A DNA stretch of 64,000 bases, taken from assembly GCA_937892525.1 (NCBI GenBank), contig CALAEV010000041.1, positions 17,714-81,713 on the forward strand. The letters run 5' to 3'. This DNA comes from an uncultured Clostridia bacterium (GTDB lineage: Bacteria > Bacillota > Clostridia > Oscillospirales > Acutalibacteraceae). Made by a program: the position numbers and the translations under genes. Positions 1 through 9,875 of the stretch are shown one piece after another; position 1 is the stretch's first letter, and every line of letters starts with the position of its first letter. Below the pieces are notes generated by a model that saw only the letters and a program-made list of their open reading frames with translations, was not told the DNA's origin and did no database searches.

Positions 1-698
1 TCAGGGATAACTGTATGCTCTGTGGAATGTAATTTGCTGACGCCCTCAATTGTTACCGTACTGTCACCAGCACCATGAATTCTTGCGCCACAACGGTTTA
101 AGAAATCAGCTAAATCACTTATTTCAGGTTCGCGAGCTGCGTTAGTAATAATTGTTGTACCCTTTGCAAGTACTGCTGCTAATATAATATTTTCAGTAGC
201 ACCTACGCTTGGGAATGACAAGGTTATGCGAGTACCGATTAAACCTTTTTCTTCGGCCGAACAGACTAAAAATCCATTCTCCGTTGTAACGGTTGCGCCG
301 AATTGTTCCATTGAGGAAAGATGCAGGTCAATTGGTCGAAGTCCTATTTCGCAACCTCCCGGAGTTGACAGGACTGCCTTACCCATTCTGCCAAGTATTC
401 CACCTAAGAACACAATTGATGAACGCATTTCACGCATCAGATTATCAGGCACGTCATTACGATTCACATTAGTTGAGTCAACTGTAATTGTGTGCCCTTC
501 ACGAGTAACTATGCAACCTAAATATCTGAGGATTTTAATTGTTGCCTCAACATCAGAAAGGATTGGGCAATTATGTATTACTGAAACTCCGTTTACAAGC
601 AGTGTTGCTACAAGTATTGGCAGTACGCTATTTTTTGCCCCCTGCACAGTAATTTCGCCATTTAATCTACGATTACCATTGATTATAATTTTATCCAA
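1..698 (-). CDS. murA: UDP-N-acetylglucosamine 1-carboxyvinyltransferase MurA, 3' end cut by the window edge
   Basis: First committed step of peptidoglycan precursor synthesis in the cytoplasm: transfer of enolpyruvate from PEP to UDP-GlcNAc. About 232 N-terminal residues are visible of roughly 420 in the family. They include the substrate-binding Lys22-Asn23 pair and the loop PGGCEIGLRPID, whose Cys116 matches the phosphoenolpyruvate/fosfomycin-binding Cys115 of E. coli MurA. The only start after an in-frame stop is a TTG at 698, with AAAGGG about 10 bases upstream; the protein begins MDKIIING. It lies 66 bases downstream of murG and so ends the visible dcw cluster. Identity is certain from the motif; the start codon is likely. 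Firmicutes often have two MurA paralogues, and which one this is cannot be told. Confidence 0.95.
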   Translation of the reverse strand, partial: MDKIIINGNRRLNGEITVQGAKNSVLPILVATLLVNGVSVIHNCPILSDVEATIKILRYLGCIVTREGHTITVDSTNVNRNDVPDNLMREMRSSIVFLGGILGRMGKAVLSTPGGCEIGLRPIDLHLSSMEQFGATVTTENGFLVCSAEEKGLIGTRITLSFPSVGATENIILAAVLAKGTTIITNAAREPEISDLADFLNRCGARIHGAGDSTVTIEGVSKLHSTEHTVIP

Positions 699-764
699 TT
701 TTCACACACCCTTTACAAGTATAGCCTTTCGACACATACTATGCAGTTGGTGTGAACCGAGTGA

Positions 765-1877
765 TTATAAACTCATTATAATTCTGCAAATTTCACTTAA
801 AGCATTTGATTTTGCATTTTTAAGTGCATTCAATGAAATTTCATTTAATTTGCTACGATTGTTTTTAAGGTCTTGAACGGTTTTTGCAAGAATTTCACCG
901 TCAAGATTTTTTTCTTCAATAAGTATTGCGCCACCATTCTCAGCCAAAGTCATTGCGTTATGGAATTGATGATTTTCGGCAACATTTGGTGATGGAATAA
1001 GAATTGAAGGTTTACCTAAAATCTGAATTTCAGAAATTGAACTTGCCCCAGCACGACTAATTACGACATCGCAAGCAGGAAGACAAATTTCCATATTATC
1101 TATGTACTCACGAATTTCAATATTTGTGCCTTTTCCGAAATCAACGCCATTTTCTGTAAGCTTTTCCCCTACCCATTTACCGTATTTACCTGTTGAGTGT
1201 AAGAAGCAGATATCTTTTTCATCTTTAAGTATTGTAAGCATTGATACAATTGCATTATTAATTGCATCTGCACCTAAAGAACCACCCATTGAAAGCACAA
1301 GCATATCATTACTGCCAAGCCCTAATGTTGCACGAGCAAAATCACGGTCAGCTTTAACGATTTCTCGTCTTACGGGGAGTCCTGTAACAACAGGGGGATT
1401 TTTACATTTCATATATTTTTCGGCAGCACATGATGTAAGCATTACTTTGTCAACCAATTTTGCAAGCGCCTTATTTGCTACGCCAGGAAATGCATTTTGT
1501 TCGTGAATTGCAGTTTTAATACCCATTTTAGCTGCTGTGCGAAGTACCGGACCTGTTACATAGCCACCAAAACCAACAACAACATCCGGTCCGAATTCAC
1601 TTATGATTTTTTTAGCATCACTTGATGCTTTTAATGTAAGACAAACAGTTTCAAGATTCTGTTTAATACCAGCAACAGACATATTTCTTGAAAAGCCATT
1701 CATTTTAAGAGTTTTAATTGAAAATCCTGCTTTTGGGACAATCTGTGTTTCCATTCTGCCTTCAGTACCCACAAAAAGGATTTCTGTATTAGGCTCAAGT
1801 CGTTTAACTTCATTGGCAACTGCGATTGCAGGGTTAATATGACCACCTGTGCCACCTGCTACGAACATTATTTTCAT
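765..1877 (-). CDS. murG: Lipid II synthase MurG (UDP-GlcNAc transferase)
   Basis: Adds GlcNAc to lipid I to make lipid II on the inner face of the membrane. 370 residues, full length. The N-terminal glycine-rich loop GGTGGH is at residues 8-13. The C-terminal nucleotide-sugar site is seen as SRAGASSISE, GKPSILIPSP and ENHQFHNA. The start is ATG 1877, four bases after the ftsW stop and preceded by AAGGA at good spacing; a longer reading from 1901 would overlap ftsW and has no ribosome site. Same operon as ftsW upstream and murA downstream. Confidence 0.96.
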   Translation of the reverse strand: MKIMFVAGGTGGHINPAIAVANEVKRLEPNTEILFVGTEGRMETQIVPKAGFSIKTLKMNGFSRNMSVAGIKQNLETVCLTLKASSDAKKIISEFGPDVVVGFGGYVTGPVLRTAAKMGIKTAIHEQNAFPGVANKALAKLVDKVMLTSCAAEKYMKCKNPPVVTGLPVRREIVKADRDFARATLGLGSNDMLVLSMGGSLGADAINNAIVSMLTILKDEKDICFLHSTGKYGKWVGEKLTENGVDFGKGTNIEIREYIDNMEICLPACDVVISRAGASSISEIQILGKPSILIPSPNVAENHQFHNAMTLAENGGAILIEEKNLDGEILAKTVQDLKNNRSKLNEISLNALKNAKSNALSEICRIIMSL

Positions 1878-1881
1878 ACCA

Positions 1882-3102
1882 TCAATCCTTCTTTCTTGCA
1901 CTTCGTGAAATTGAAAGGATTATACCCATTTCACAAAGCAGAATAACAAGAGATGTACCACCATATGAGAAGAACGGAAGCGAAATACCTGTATTAGGAA
2001 TAAAGTCGCTGACAACGGCAATATTGAGTGCTACCTGAATACCAACCTGGAACACAATACCCATAGCAAGCAACGCACCGAAACGGTCTTTTGCACGAAG
2101 TCCGATTTTAATACCACGATAAACTAAAAGTGCAAAAAGGAAGATTATTGCAGTTGCACCTATAAAGCCCAACTCTTCACATACGATTGAGAAAATAAAG
2201 TCATTCTGTGGTTCAGAAACGTAAAGGTGTTTCTGTTTTGACTGACCAAGACCTGTACCTAAAAATCCACCTGAGCCGATAGCATAAAGTGAGTTATTTG
2301 TCTGCCAACGAGCACCCAATGGTTCATAATCTTTATCAAGCCATGCTACAATACGCTCACCTGCGTACTCTTTAAGCAAATCAGGATTCATTACAAAAAG
2401 AACTACTGCAAACACGCCTACTACGCCGGCAATAATAAACCACTTGTTTTTCACTTCACCAAGGAACAACATCACAACGCCGATAGCAAGCATTAGGACT
2501 GCACCGGAAACGTGATTTTCAATAAGCACGAGTACTGCAAAAAGTAAAATAAAAAATCCGTAAGCAATAGTACTTGTAAACGATTTATAAATTACATATT
2601 TTCCATTAGTTGCATTTTCAACAATACGGCAAATGCCCAAATCACTTGGCACTTTACCTACAACGCCTTTATGGTGCTGTTCAAGACAGAAAGCAAGGAA
2701 CATAATAAGCCCCAACTTTGCGATTTCTGACGGTTGGAATGTAATGAACCCTAAGTCAATCCAACGATAAAACCCCGGTTGAACGCTATCAGGAAGTAAA
2801 CGAACAACAATAAGAAGAAGTACAGAAACGCCTGCAGCTACAAATGCGAACGCTTTGAAATATTCATATCTTACTCTTGAAACAAGAAGCATTCCCAAAA
2901 CGCCGATTCCTGCATAAATTAATTGTTTAGTAAAAAGTTCAGTACTGCTTGTTCTGAAATAGTAACTATAAGTATAGCTGGCAGAAAACAGCATAATAAG
3001 ACCTATTGTTACAATAGTCATAAGAATAATAAAGAAAGGAACATCCATAGCACCTTTATTAAATAAAAAGCCTAATGGACTCTTTTTCTTTTTTGTTGCC
3101 AT
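1882..3102 (-). CDS. ftsW: FtsW/SpoVE-family lipid II polymerase (SEDS protein)
   Basis: SEDS-family membrane protein of 406 residues that polymerises glycan strands with a class B PBP partner at the septum. It has about ten membrane segments after a short Lys-rich N-terminus. The conserved extracellular and C-terminal SEDS signatures are present (GARWQTNNSLYAIGSGGFLG; EELGFIGA; PFFSYGGTS). It sits between mraY and murG, as in most dcw clusters, close to the PASTA-domain PBP. A sporulation-specific SpoVE role cannot be separated from FtsW by sequence alone. murD, usually just upstream, is absent here. Confidence 0.93.
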   Translation of the reverse strand: MATKKKKSPLGFLFNKGAMDVPFFIILMTIVTIGLIMLFSASYTYSYYFRTSSTELFTKQLIYAGIGVLGMLLVSRVRYEYFKAFAFVAAGVSVLLLIVVRLLPDSVQPGFYRWIDLGFITFQPSEIAKLGLIMFLAFCLEQHHKGVVGKVPSDLGICRIVENATNGKYVIYKSFTSTIAYGFFILLFAVLVLIENHVSGAVLMLAIGVVMLFLGEVKNKWFIIAGVVGVFAVVLFVMNPDLLKEYAGERIVAWLDKDYEPLGARWQTNNSLYAIGSGGFLGTGLGQSKQKHLYVSEPQNDFIFSIVCEELGFIGATAIIFLFALLVYRGIKIGLRAKDRFGALLAMGIVFQVGIQVALNIAVVSDFIPNTGISLPFFSYGGTSLVILLCEMGIILSISRSARKKD

Positions 3103-3135
3103 TTTCTCACCACCTTGATAGATTTAATAACTTAA

Positions 3136-4167
3136 TTATTTATTAATTATGCCGTAATAATATATTGCTAAACCAATTGCACAACCTAAAATATTAACAA
3201 GTGAAAAGATTGTTACGATTTTGCGTTCTTTCCAACCACACATTTCAAAATGATGATGTATTGGCGCCATTTTGAAAATACGCTTACCGTGTGTAAGTTT
3301 GAAATAACCAATCTGTAAAACGTCTGAAAGTGCTTCGATTACATAGATAATACCGAAGAATACAAGAATAAGTGGACAATCAATTGCATAAGCAAGTGCT
3401 ACAACCATACCACCTAAAAACATTGAGCCTGTGTCACCCATCATAACCTTTGATGGATAATAGTTCCAGATTAAATATCCAAGGCAACCACCAGCAAGAG
3501 CAGCTGCTAATACGCTGATACCCATAAACTTTGTCATAAGGGCTGCAATACAGAATGCGATTGCTGCAGTTGAGGTAACAGATGCACAAAGTCCGTCAAC
3601 ACCATCAGTAAAGTTTACTGCATTAACTGCACCGTAAATTACTGCAATACCGAAAAGCCAGAAAAACCATTTAAGGTCAACTGCTCCTACGAATGGAATG
3701 TTCATATAAGTAAGACCATTCATTGAAAGTGTTGCAAGGTAACCGATAATAAGAATTACCTGTGGAATAGTTTTTTGGATTTCTGTAAGTCCTAAATTTC
3801 TCTTTTTAACAACTTTAATGTAGTCATCAGCAAAGCCTACAAGACCAAGTCCGATTGCAAGAATTACACCTGCCACAAGTTTAACCTTTAATGTATCAGG
3901 CATAATGTGTTCACTACCGAAAAGGTTGCCACCTAAGAAATGGTCTGTAACAAGCACACAAATAGTTGAAAGAATTGTACTGACAATGAACATAATACCA
4001 CCCATTACAGGTGTACCTTGTTTTGATTTGTGCCACGCAGGACCAATATCAAGAATAGTTTGACCGAATTTCAACTTTCTAAGCCAAGGAATAAGCACAA
4101 AGCCTAATGCAAAAGCTATTATGAAACTTAAAACCGCTGCTACAATTAATGCTACATAAATATTCAT
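3136..4167 (-). CDS. mraY: Phospho-N-acetylmuramoyl-pentapeptide transferase MraY
   Basis: Forms lipid I by moving phospho-MurNAc-pentapeptide onto undecaprenyl phosphate. 343 residues, multi-spanning. Family signatures are present: DDYIK with Asp114-Asp115, NFTDGVDGL with Asp188 and Asp191, MGDTGSMFLGG with Asp245, and the cytoplasmic HHHFE near residue 300. The start is ATG 4167, eight bases after AGGAG; the GTG two codons upstream (4173) is too close to the ribosome site. Downstream of murF by about 12 bases. Confidence 0.96.
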   Translation of the reverse strand: MNIYVALIVAAVLSFIIAFALGFVLIPWLRKLKFGQTILDIGPAWHKSKQGTPVMGGIMFIVSTILSTICVLVTDHFLGGNLFGSEHIMPDTLKVKLVAGVILAIGLGLVGFADDYIKVVKKRNLGLTEIQKTIPQVILIIGYLATLSMNGLTYMNIPFVGAVDLKWFFWLFGIAVIYGAVNAVNFTDGVDGLCASVTSTAAIAFCIAALMTKFMGISVLAAALAGGCLGYLIWNYYPSKVMMGDTGSMFLGGMVVALAYAIDCPLILVFFGIIYVIEALSDVLQIGYFKLTHGKRIFKMAPIHHHFEMCGWKERKIVTIFSLVNILGCAIGLAIYYYGIINK

Positions 4168-4179
4168 AATCACAACTCC

Positions 4180-5541
4180 TTATTCAACATCCCACTTTTT
4201 ATAAATGTTTTCAAAAATTTCTTCTAATTTCATTCCACGACTTGCTTTAAAAAGGATTGTATCGCCTTTTTGAAGCTCGTTTATAAGAATTTCTGTGAGT
4301 TCTGCTTTATCAGTGAAGTTTTGCACATTTGAAAGGCCTGCTTTCAACGCACTTTCTGCCATATATTTCGACTCACTACCTACTGTATAAAGAATATCTA
4401 CACCACAGTTGGCTGCATATTCGCCTACCATTCTATGTGCTTGCTCACTAAAACTACCAAGTTCAAGCATATCGCCAAGTACTGCAATTTTTCTGCCCTT
4501 GGCTATTTTACAAAGAGAGTTAAGACCTGCTTTTTGCGAGTCAGGACTTGCATTGTAACAATCTTCAATGAATGTTACGCCCTTAACCTCTTTAATTCTT
4601 TGGCGCATACCTGACGGTACGTAGTTTTTAAGTCCGTCTGCAATATTTTCAGGTGATATTCCGTATTCAAGACCTACTGAAAAAGCAGCAAGAGCGTCGT
4701 AAACATTATGAACACCAACTGTTGGGATTGTTATTTTTTGTTTTATATCCCCTTTTATTGCTGTAAACTCTGTTGTAAGTCCGATTTCTTTAATGTCAAC
4801 TGCACGGACATCACAGTTTTCATTATCAATTCCGAAAAAGATTACTTTATAATCAGGAAGTTTTACTGCCCCTAATTTATCGTCATCACCGTTTAAGAAT
4901 ACCGGTGAGCCTTTTTCAAGACCTTCAAGAATTTCAAGTTTTGCTTGTAAAATACCATTGCGCGAACCTAAAATCTCAATATGAGAAACGCCGATATTCG
5001 TAATAATTGCACAATCAGGTTTTGCACATTTTGTAAGTACTGAAATTTGACCGAAGCCATCCATACCCATTTCGATTACTGCGTTTTTCGTTGTTTCTTC
5101 TAATCTAAAAAGAGTTCTTGGCATTCCGATTTCATTATTGAAATTGCCTTCAGTTTTAAGAGTTTCACCCTTTTGCGCCATTACACAGGCTACCATTTCT
5201 TTTGTAGTAGTTTTGCCTACGCTACCTGTCAATGCAATAAGCAACAAATCAGGAAATGTGCTTTTATAATATGATGCCAAGTCTAAAAGTGCGTCTTTTG
5301 TATCTTTAACATAGATTACAGGTGAGTCACATTCAACTTTTTTGTGGCAAACTATTGCACCAACACCTTTTTCTGCAACATCTTTTACGAAATCGTGACC
5401 GTCAAAGCGTTCACCTTTAATTGCGAAAAAGAGAGTATGCTCATCAATATCACGGCTGTCAATTGACACACGATTTATTATATTTTGAGAATCTACAATT
5501 GTTCCTAATGCTTTTGCAATTTCGTTGGCTTTTAAGTTCAT
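4180..5541 (-). CDS. murF: UDP-MurNAc-tripeptide--D-Ala-D-Ala ligase MurF
   Basis: Last cytoplasmic step of the muropeptide: ATP-dependent addition of D-Ala-D-Ala. 453 residues with the three Mur-ligase domains. The P-loop GSVGKTT is at residues 106-112, followed by GNFNNEIGMP (typical of MurF) and the central FIEDCYNASPDS. Nine bases downstream of murE, in the E. coli-like murE-murF-mraY order rather than the Bacillus order. Confidence 0.96.
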   Translation of the reverse strand: MNLKANEIAKALGTIVDSQNIINRVSIDSRDIDEHTLFFAIKGERFDGHDFVKDVAEKGVGAIVCHKKVECDSPVIYVKDTKDALLDLASYYKSTFPDLLLIALTGSVGKTTTKEMVACVMAQKGETLKTEGNFNNEIGMPRTLFRLEETTKNAVIEMGMDGFGQISVLTKCAKPDCAIITNIGVSHIEILGSRNGILQAKLEILEGLEKGSPVFLNGDDDKLGAVKLPDYKVIFFGIDNENCDVRAVDIKEIGLTTEFTAIKGDIKQKITIPTVGVHNVYDALAAFSVGLEYGISPENIADGLKNYVPSGMRQRIKEVKGVTFIEDCYNASPDSQKAGLNSLCKIAKGRKIAVLGDMLELGSFSEQAHRMVGEYAANCGVDILYTVGSESKYMAESALKAGLSNVQNFTDKAELTEILINELQKGDTILFKASRGMKLEEIFENIYKKWDVE

Positions 5542-5550
5542 TGTTTTCTC

Positions 5551-6984
5551 CTAATTTATATTGAAATAATCCTTTACGATTTTTCTTTCGTCAAAGGGCT
5601 TTTTTTCATTACCTATAATTTGGTACATTTCGTGTCCCTTGCCTGCAAGTAAAACCATATCACCTTTTCTGGCTTTCGATAATGCAAACTCGATTGCCTG
5701 ACGGCGATTTTCAATTACTGCAATACGAGATTTCGCTTTTTCCATTCCATACAGAATGTCATTTATTATAAGTATTGGATTTTCAGTTCTTGGGTTATCA
5801 CTTGTGACAACTGCTATATCCGACAAATCCCCTGCTATTCTACCCATTTCGGCACGTTTTGATTTGTCACGGTCACCACCACAACCAAATACGGTGATTA
5901 CTCTACCTTTTGTAAATTCACGAATACTTCGTAAAATATTTTCAAGTCCGTCAGGGGTATGGGCATAATCAATCATAACGGTAAAATTTCTTGGCGTTTT
6001 TACAATTTCAGCTCTACCCTTTATGTAATCGAGATTTTTACAGGCGTTCGAAATATCGTCTATTGAAAACCCCATTTTAATTAACACAGCAACTGCACAC
6101 AACGAGTTATAAACTGTAAATCTGCCAGGAATTTTTATTTCAATTCTGCCAATACAATCCATTCCAACAAATTCATATTTTACACTATTTTCTGTGCAAA
6201 CAATATTTTTTGCAGTATAGTCTGCCTCATTATATATTGCCGAAACAGTATTTATTGGGCAAGAAATTTTATTCTTTATTGATTTTACATTATCATCGTC
6301 AATATTTATACAGGCAATTTCTGCCATATTGAAAAGGCGAAGTTTCGCATCTGTATAATTTTGCATATTACCATGATAATCAAGATGCTCCGGAGTAATG
6401 TTAGTGAGAACTGCACCTTGAAAGCGAAGTCCAAAGACACGCTCTTGATGAAGTCCTTGTGACGAAACCTCCATTACACAGTATTCACATCCGTTATCAA
6501 CCATTTGTCTGAACAATTTATGCAGTTTCATAGGCTCTGGGGTTGTAAGCGTTGCTTCACTATCGCTATTCCCTACGCTATTTTTAACTGTACCAATTAT
6601 TCCACATTTTTTACCGAGATTCCGGAGAATACCTTGAATAAAAAACGCTGTTGATGTTTTTCCGTTTGTACCTGTAACGCCTATAAGCTTTAGTTTTTCG
6701 GCAGGATTCCCATAAAAATTTGCCGATATTTTTGCATAAGCGCATCTTGTATTTTTAACGATAATCTGATTTGCAATTCCTAAATCATAAGAAGTAAGAA
6801 TTGCTACTGCACCACTTTCCATAGCATTTTTTGCAAGTGAGTGACCGTCAACACGATTACCGTCAATACACACATACAAGGCATTTTCTAGATTGTCTTT
6901 ATTATTATCCGTTACTCTTTCAACTTCCACATCTTCATACATGCTGTGCGTTTCAACATCCTTAAGAAGAGTAGAAAGTTTCAT
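5551..6984 (-). CDS. murE: UDP-MurNAc-dipeptide ligase MurE, meso-diaminopimelate type
   Basis: Adds the third residue of the stem peptide. 477 residues; ATP loop GTNGKT at 105-110. The substrate motif DNPR at 396-399 is the established marker for meso-diaminopimelate (rather than lysine) addition, so the cell wall is probably of the DAP type. This bears on the three FemX-like genes elsewhere in the window, whose classical family members act on lysine-type stems. Confidence 0.96.
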   Translation of the reverse strand: MKLSTLLKDVETHSMYEDVEVERVTDNNKDNLENALYVCIDGNRVDGHSLAKNAMESGAVAILTSYDLGIANQIIVKNTRCAYAKISANFYGNPAEKLKLIGVTGTNGKTSTAFFIQGILRNLGKKCGIIGTVKNSVGNSDSEATLTTPEPMKLHKLFRQMVDNGCEYCVMEVSSQGLHQERVFGLRFQGAVLTNITPEHLDYHGNMQNYTDAKLRLFNMAEIACINIDDDNVKSIKNKISCPINTVSAIYNEADYTAKNIVCTENSVKYEFVGMDCIGRIEIKIPGRFTVYNSLCAVAVLIKMGFSIDDISNACKNLDYIKGRAEIVKTPRNFTVMIDYAHTPDGLENILRSIREFTKGRVITVFGCGGDRDKSKRAEMGRIAGDLSDIAVVTSDNPRTENPILIINDILYGMEKAKSRIAVIENRRQAIEFALSKARKGDMVLLAGKGHEMYQIIGNEKKPFDERKIVKDYFNIN

Positions 6985-7003
6985 TATTTTACCTCATATT
7001 AAA

Positions 7004-9220
7004 TTAGTCCGTTACGTTTTCACTTGAACGGAAATATACTGTAATTATTGCACCTGTTTCTGCAGTAGTGTCAGCAGGAATACTTTGCTTATATGAAAGC
7101 ACCTGACCTGCGCCCTGAGTTGTACCTGCAATCTTAATATTAAAGCCTGAATTTACTGCTAAACGGTTAGCATCAGCAAGTGTAAGGCCTGTAAGATTTG
7201 GTACTGTTGCAGTTTGCTTTTCTGCGTTTTCTTCTGTATATACAACAATTACACCATTCTTTGGCATTGATTGATTTGCAGATGGCATTTGTGAAACTAC
7301 CGTTTCGCCATTACCAACAACTTTTACTGTAAATCCACTTGCTTTTGAACGGACTGTTGCTGAATCAGCGCCAACAAGATTAGGTGCTGTAACAGTTGCC
7401 TGAGCCATTTCTTTATCACTATACTGTGGGTCAATATTAAGATAAGCAAGAATATTTTCAAAAATTCTACCTGCTACCGGTGCTGCACCTGAACCACCTG
7501 TTGCATAATACAATGGTTCGTCAACTGCAATTAAAACGGCAATTTGTGGGTCATTTGCAGGGGCAAAACCTGCGAACGATGCAATACACATATCGTCTGT
7601 ATTAAGTTTTTCACTTGTACCTGTTTTACCTGCCACATGGTAACCTGCAACATAGGCATTTTTTGCAGTACCCCATACAACAACCTGTTCCATAAGGTCA
7701 CACATAATATCGGCAGTTTTTTCTGAAATAACCTGTCTTTTTACTTTTGGTTCAGTTTCAGAAATAATGTTACCATCTTCGTCAAGAACTTTATCAACAA
7801 TGTAAGGTGTCATAAGTTTGCCACCATTACCAAGAGATGCAACTGCTGTAATCATCTGGATTGGTGTTGCCTGGAAAGTCTGACCAAAGGATGCAGATGA
7901 AAGCTCTGCAATGCCCATTCTGTCAACTGTGTAATATGTTTTGTTAGGCACAGGAGCTGCTTCTGATGGCAAGTCAACGCCTGTTTTTTCTGTAAAACCA
8001 AATGCTTCAAAATATTTATTAAATGTGTGTTTACCTAATTTTTGACCTAATGTAATGAAATATGTGTTACAGGAATTAGGAAGTGCTTCAGCAACTGTTT
8101 GTGTACCGTGAGCTTTATGGTTATAACAATGCTGATAATAGTTTGCAACTTTTATTGAGCTTGTGCAGTTATATGTACTTGTTGTAGTAATCGCACCCTC
8201 TTCAAGCCCTGCTGCAGCAACAAAAAGCTTGAATACTGAACCAGGCTCATAGGAGTCACTTACTACTCTGTTACGCCATTGTGAGAAAAGAGCATTACTT
8301 TCTGCTTGTGAACGCTCAGCTGAATCTTCAATTTTTGAGATTTCTTCAAGAACAGAGTTTGAATAGATTTTGTAAGGTGAATTCAAATCATAGTCAGGCA
8401 TTGTTGACATACCAAGAATTGCGCCTGTTTTTACATCCATAACAATTCCGTAAGCATATTTTGCCTGAGTTTCTTCGATAGCTTGTGAAAGTTGTTGTTC
8501 AAGATAATACTGAATTACTTCATCAACAGTAAGCACAAGGCTTTTACCTTGCTCTGCATCATAAGTTGTTTCGTAATCGTTTGGCATTTCACCAGATAAA
8601 GCATTTTTTGCAGTAATAATTCGACCTGCTTCGCCTGTTAAAACGTCGTTATATTTAAGCTCAAGACCTGCACGACCAGTATCTTCAGAGCCTGTAAAAC
8701 CGAGAACTGTTGACGCAAATGAGCCAAGTGGATAATAGCGTTTTGTATCAGGGTCAATACCTACAATTGTATTGAGTTTTTGGTCTTTGTGTTTTGACAA
8801 ATACTCTTTAAGAGCATCTTTTTGTGCGTTATCAATTTGACCTATAATTTTTTCGTAACCACTTTCACTACGGTTTACTTTTTTCGTAACCGTTTCAGGG
8901 TCAAGGTCGAAAATTTCAACAAAACCATCAATGAGAAGTGTTTTTTGCTCGTCAGTTTTGATTTTTGACGGATTTATATAAACAAGCCATGCAGACGCAC
9001 TTTGCGCAAGCACTTTCATATTCGAGTCATAAATCGTACCACGATTTGCATTGACAACCGTATCACTTAACTGATTTTTTTCTGCTTTAAGGCGATATTC
9101 TTCACCATTGATTACTTGCAACCAGAAAAGGTTACCAACAAGGCAAAGCAAAAAAGCACAGAATCCACCAAATGCAATAAGAGAACGTAATTCCATTCTT
9201 TTTGTAGGTTTTCTGTTCAT
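7004..9220 (-). CDS. Class B penicillin-binding protein with two PASTA domains (FtsI/SpoVD type)
   Basis: Septal transpeptidase, 738 residues. One N-terminal membrane anchor (about 14-36), a PBP dimer domain, then the transpeptidase domain with Ser328 in SVFK, SCN at 383-385 and KTG at 532-534. Two PASTA repeats follow at about 609-662 and 670-732. Bacillus has two such genes here (pbpB and spoVD); only one is present, so it may serve both vegetative division and sporulation, or the paralogue lies elsewhere. It lies between ftsL and murE. Confidence 0.93.
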   Translation of the reverse strand: MNRKPTKRMELRSLIAFGGFCAFLLCLVGNLFWLQVINGEEYRLKAEKNQLSDTVVNANRGTIYDSNMKVLAQSASAWLVYINPSKIKTDEQKTLLIDGFVEIFDLDPETVTKKVNRSESGYEKIIGQIDNAQKDALKEYLSKHKDQKLNTIVGIDPDTKRYYPLGSFASTVLGFTGSEDTGRAGLELKYNDVLTGEAGRIITAKNALSGEMPNDYETTYDAEQGKSLVLTVDEVIQYYLEQQLSQAIEETQAKYAYGIVMDVKTGAILGMSTMPDYDLNSPYKIYSNSVLEEISKIEDSAERSQAESNALFSQWRNRVVSDSYEPGSVFKLFVAAAGLEEGAITTTSTYNCTSSIKVANYYQHCYNHKAHGTQTVAEALPNSCNTYFITLGQKLGKHTFNKYFEAFGFTEKTGVDLPSEAAPVPNKTYYTVDRMGIAELSSASFGQTFQATPIQMITAVASLGNGGKLMTPYIVDKVLDEDGNIISETEPKVKRQVISEKTADIMCDLMEQVVVWGTAKNAYVAGYHVAGKTGTSEKLNTDDMCIASFAGFAPANDPQIAVLIAVDEPLYYATGGSGAAPVAGRIFENILAYLNIDPQYSDKEMAQATVTAPNLVGADSATVRSKASGFTVKVVGNGETVVSQMPSANQSMPKNGVIVVYTEENAEKQTATVPNLTGLTLADANRLAVNSGFNIKIAGTTQGAGQVLSYKQSIPADTTAETGAIITVYFRSSENVTD

Positions 9221-9271
9221 TTTCTCGCCCCTTTTCTGAAAATTTAATTATCTCATACAATAAAACAACGA

Positions 9272-9291
9272 GAGTCAAGAATTCTCAACTC
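9272..9291 (-). terminator. Weak hairpin between ftsL and the PBP gene
   Basis: On the minus strand GAGTTGAG, loop AATT, CTTGACTC pair with two G-U wobbles and are followed by a T-rich stretch. It may attenuate transcription within the dcw operon. It is weak as a terminator and could be chance. Confidence 0.3.
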
Positions 9292-9313
9292 CCTTTGCTT
9301 TCATTTCAATATA

Positions 9314-9832
9314 TTATTTGTTGTTTGCATTTATTACAGCAGTCTGGTCGGTCTGTTCACCATTAGCAACTACTACATTATCACTTGAAGACAAATCAAC
9401 ATAAACCACCTGATAATCTTGTACCTTTACCATTCCAAGAACATTGGCTGCGTAATCTTCAACATTATTCATTGATACCATTGAACTTAAGGCGTTGTTC
9501 AGTTTAATTGAATCACTTTGTGCGAGTTCAATTTCATACTCTTTATTACTGATATCACGATTAATTTCGTCAAGTTGAACTCGGCTGTAAATAGCAAGTG
9601 CCATAAACATAAGAATTGCCATAGCCACTGCAAAAGCTTTTCGCGCCTGTTTTGCAGCCACCTGAGTTTCAGTTCTCACTTGCGCCGCAGTTGGTCTTGC
9701 TTTTTTTATAACTTTAAGTGGTGGAGTTTTTTGTGGTGCAGGCTTCATTTTAGGCGCAGCATTGCTAGTCGATACCACTCTTGGCTCAAACTGTTCAATG
9801 TTATATGACTTGTAAGCATTATACTGTGCCAT
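9314..9832 (-). CDS. ftsL: FtsL-like cell division protein
   Basis: Small bitopic division protein of 172 residues. It has a basic N-terminal cytoplasmic tail rich in Pro, Lys and Gln, one membrane segment (AFAVAMAILMFMALAIYS) and a short extracellular heptad-like coil with the NNVEDYA-type end seen in FtsL/DivIC proteins. The call rests on topology and position between rsmH and the PBP gene, since FtsL sequences diverge strongly. The start is ATG 9832 with GGAAG upstream; the in-frame start ten codons earlier has no ribosome site. Confidence 0.8.
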   Translation of the reverse strand: MAQYNAYKSYNIEQFEPRVVSTSNAAPKMKPAPQKTPPLKVIKKARPTAAQVRTETQVAAKQARKAFAVAMAILMFMALAIYSRVQLDEINRDISNKEYEIELAQSDSIKLNNALSSMVSMNNVEDYAANVLGMVKVQDYQVVYVDLSSSDNVVVANGEQTDQTAVINANNK

Positions 9833-9875
9833 ATTTGTTCTTCCTTTCACTTTAACTTCCACAACTTAAATTTAT

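Noticed and set aside
226..876. 216-codon open frame on the plus strand across murA and murG
   Set aside because: Antisense to MurA with its catalytic PGGCEIG motif on the other strand; no ribosome site and no recognisable domain.
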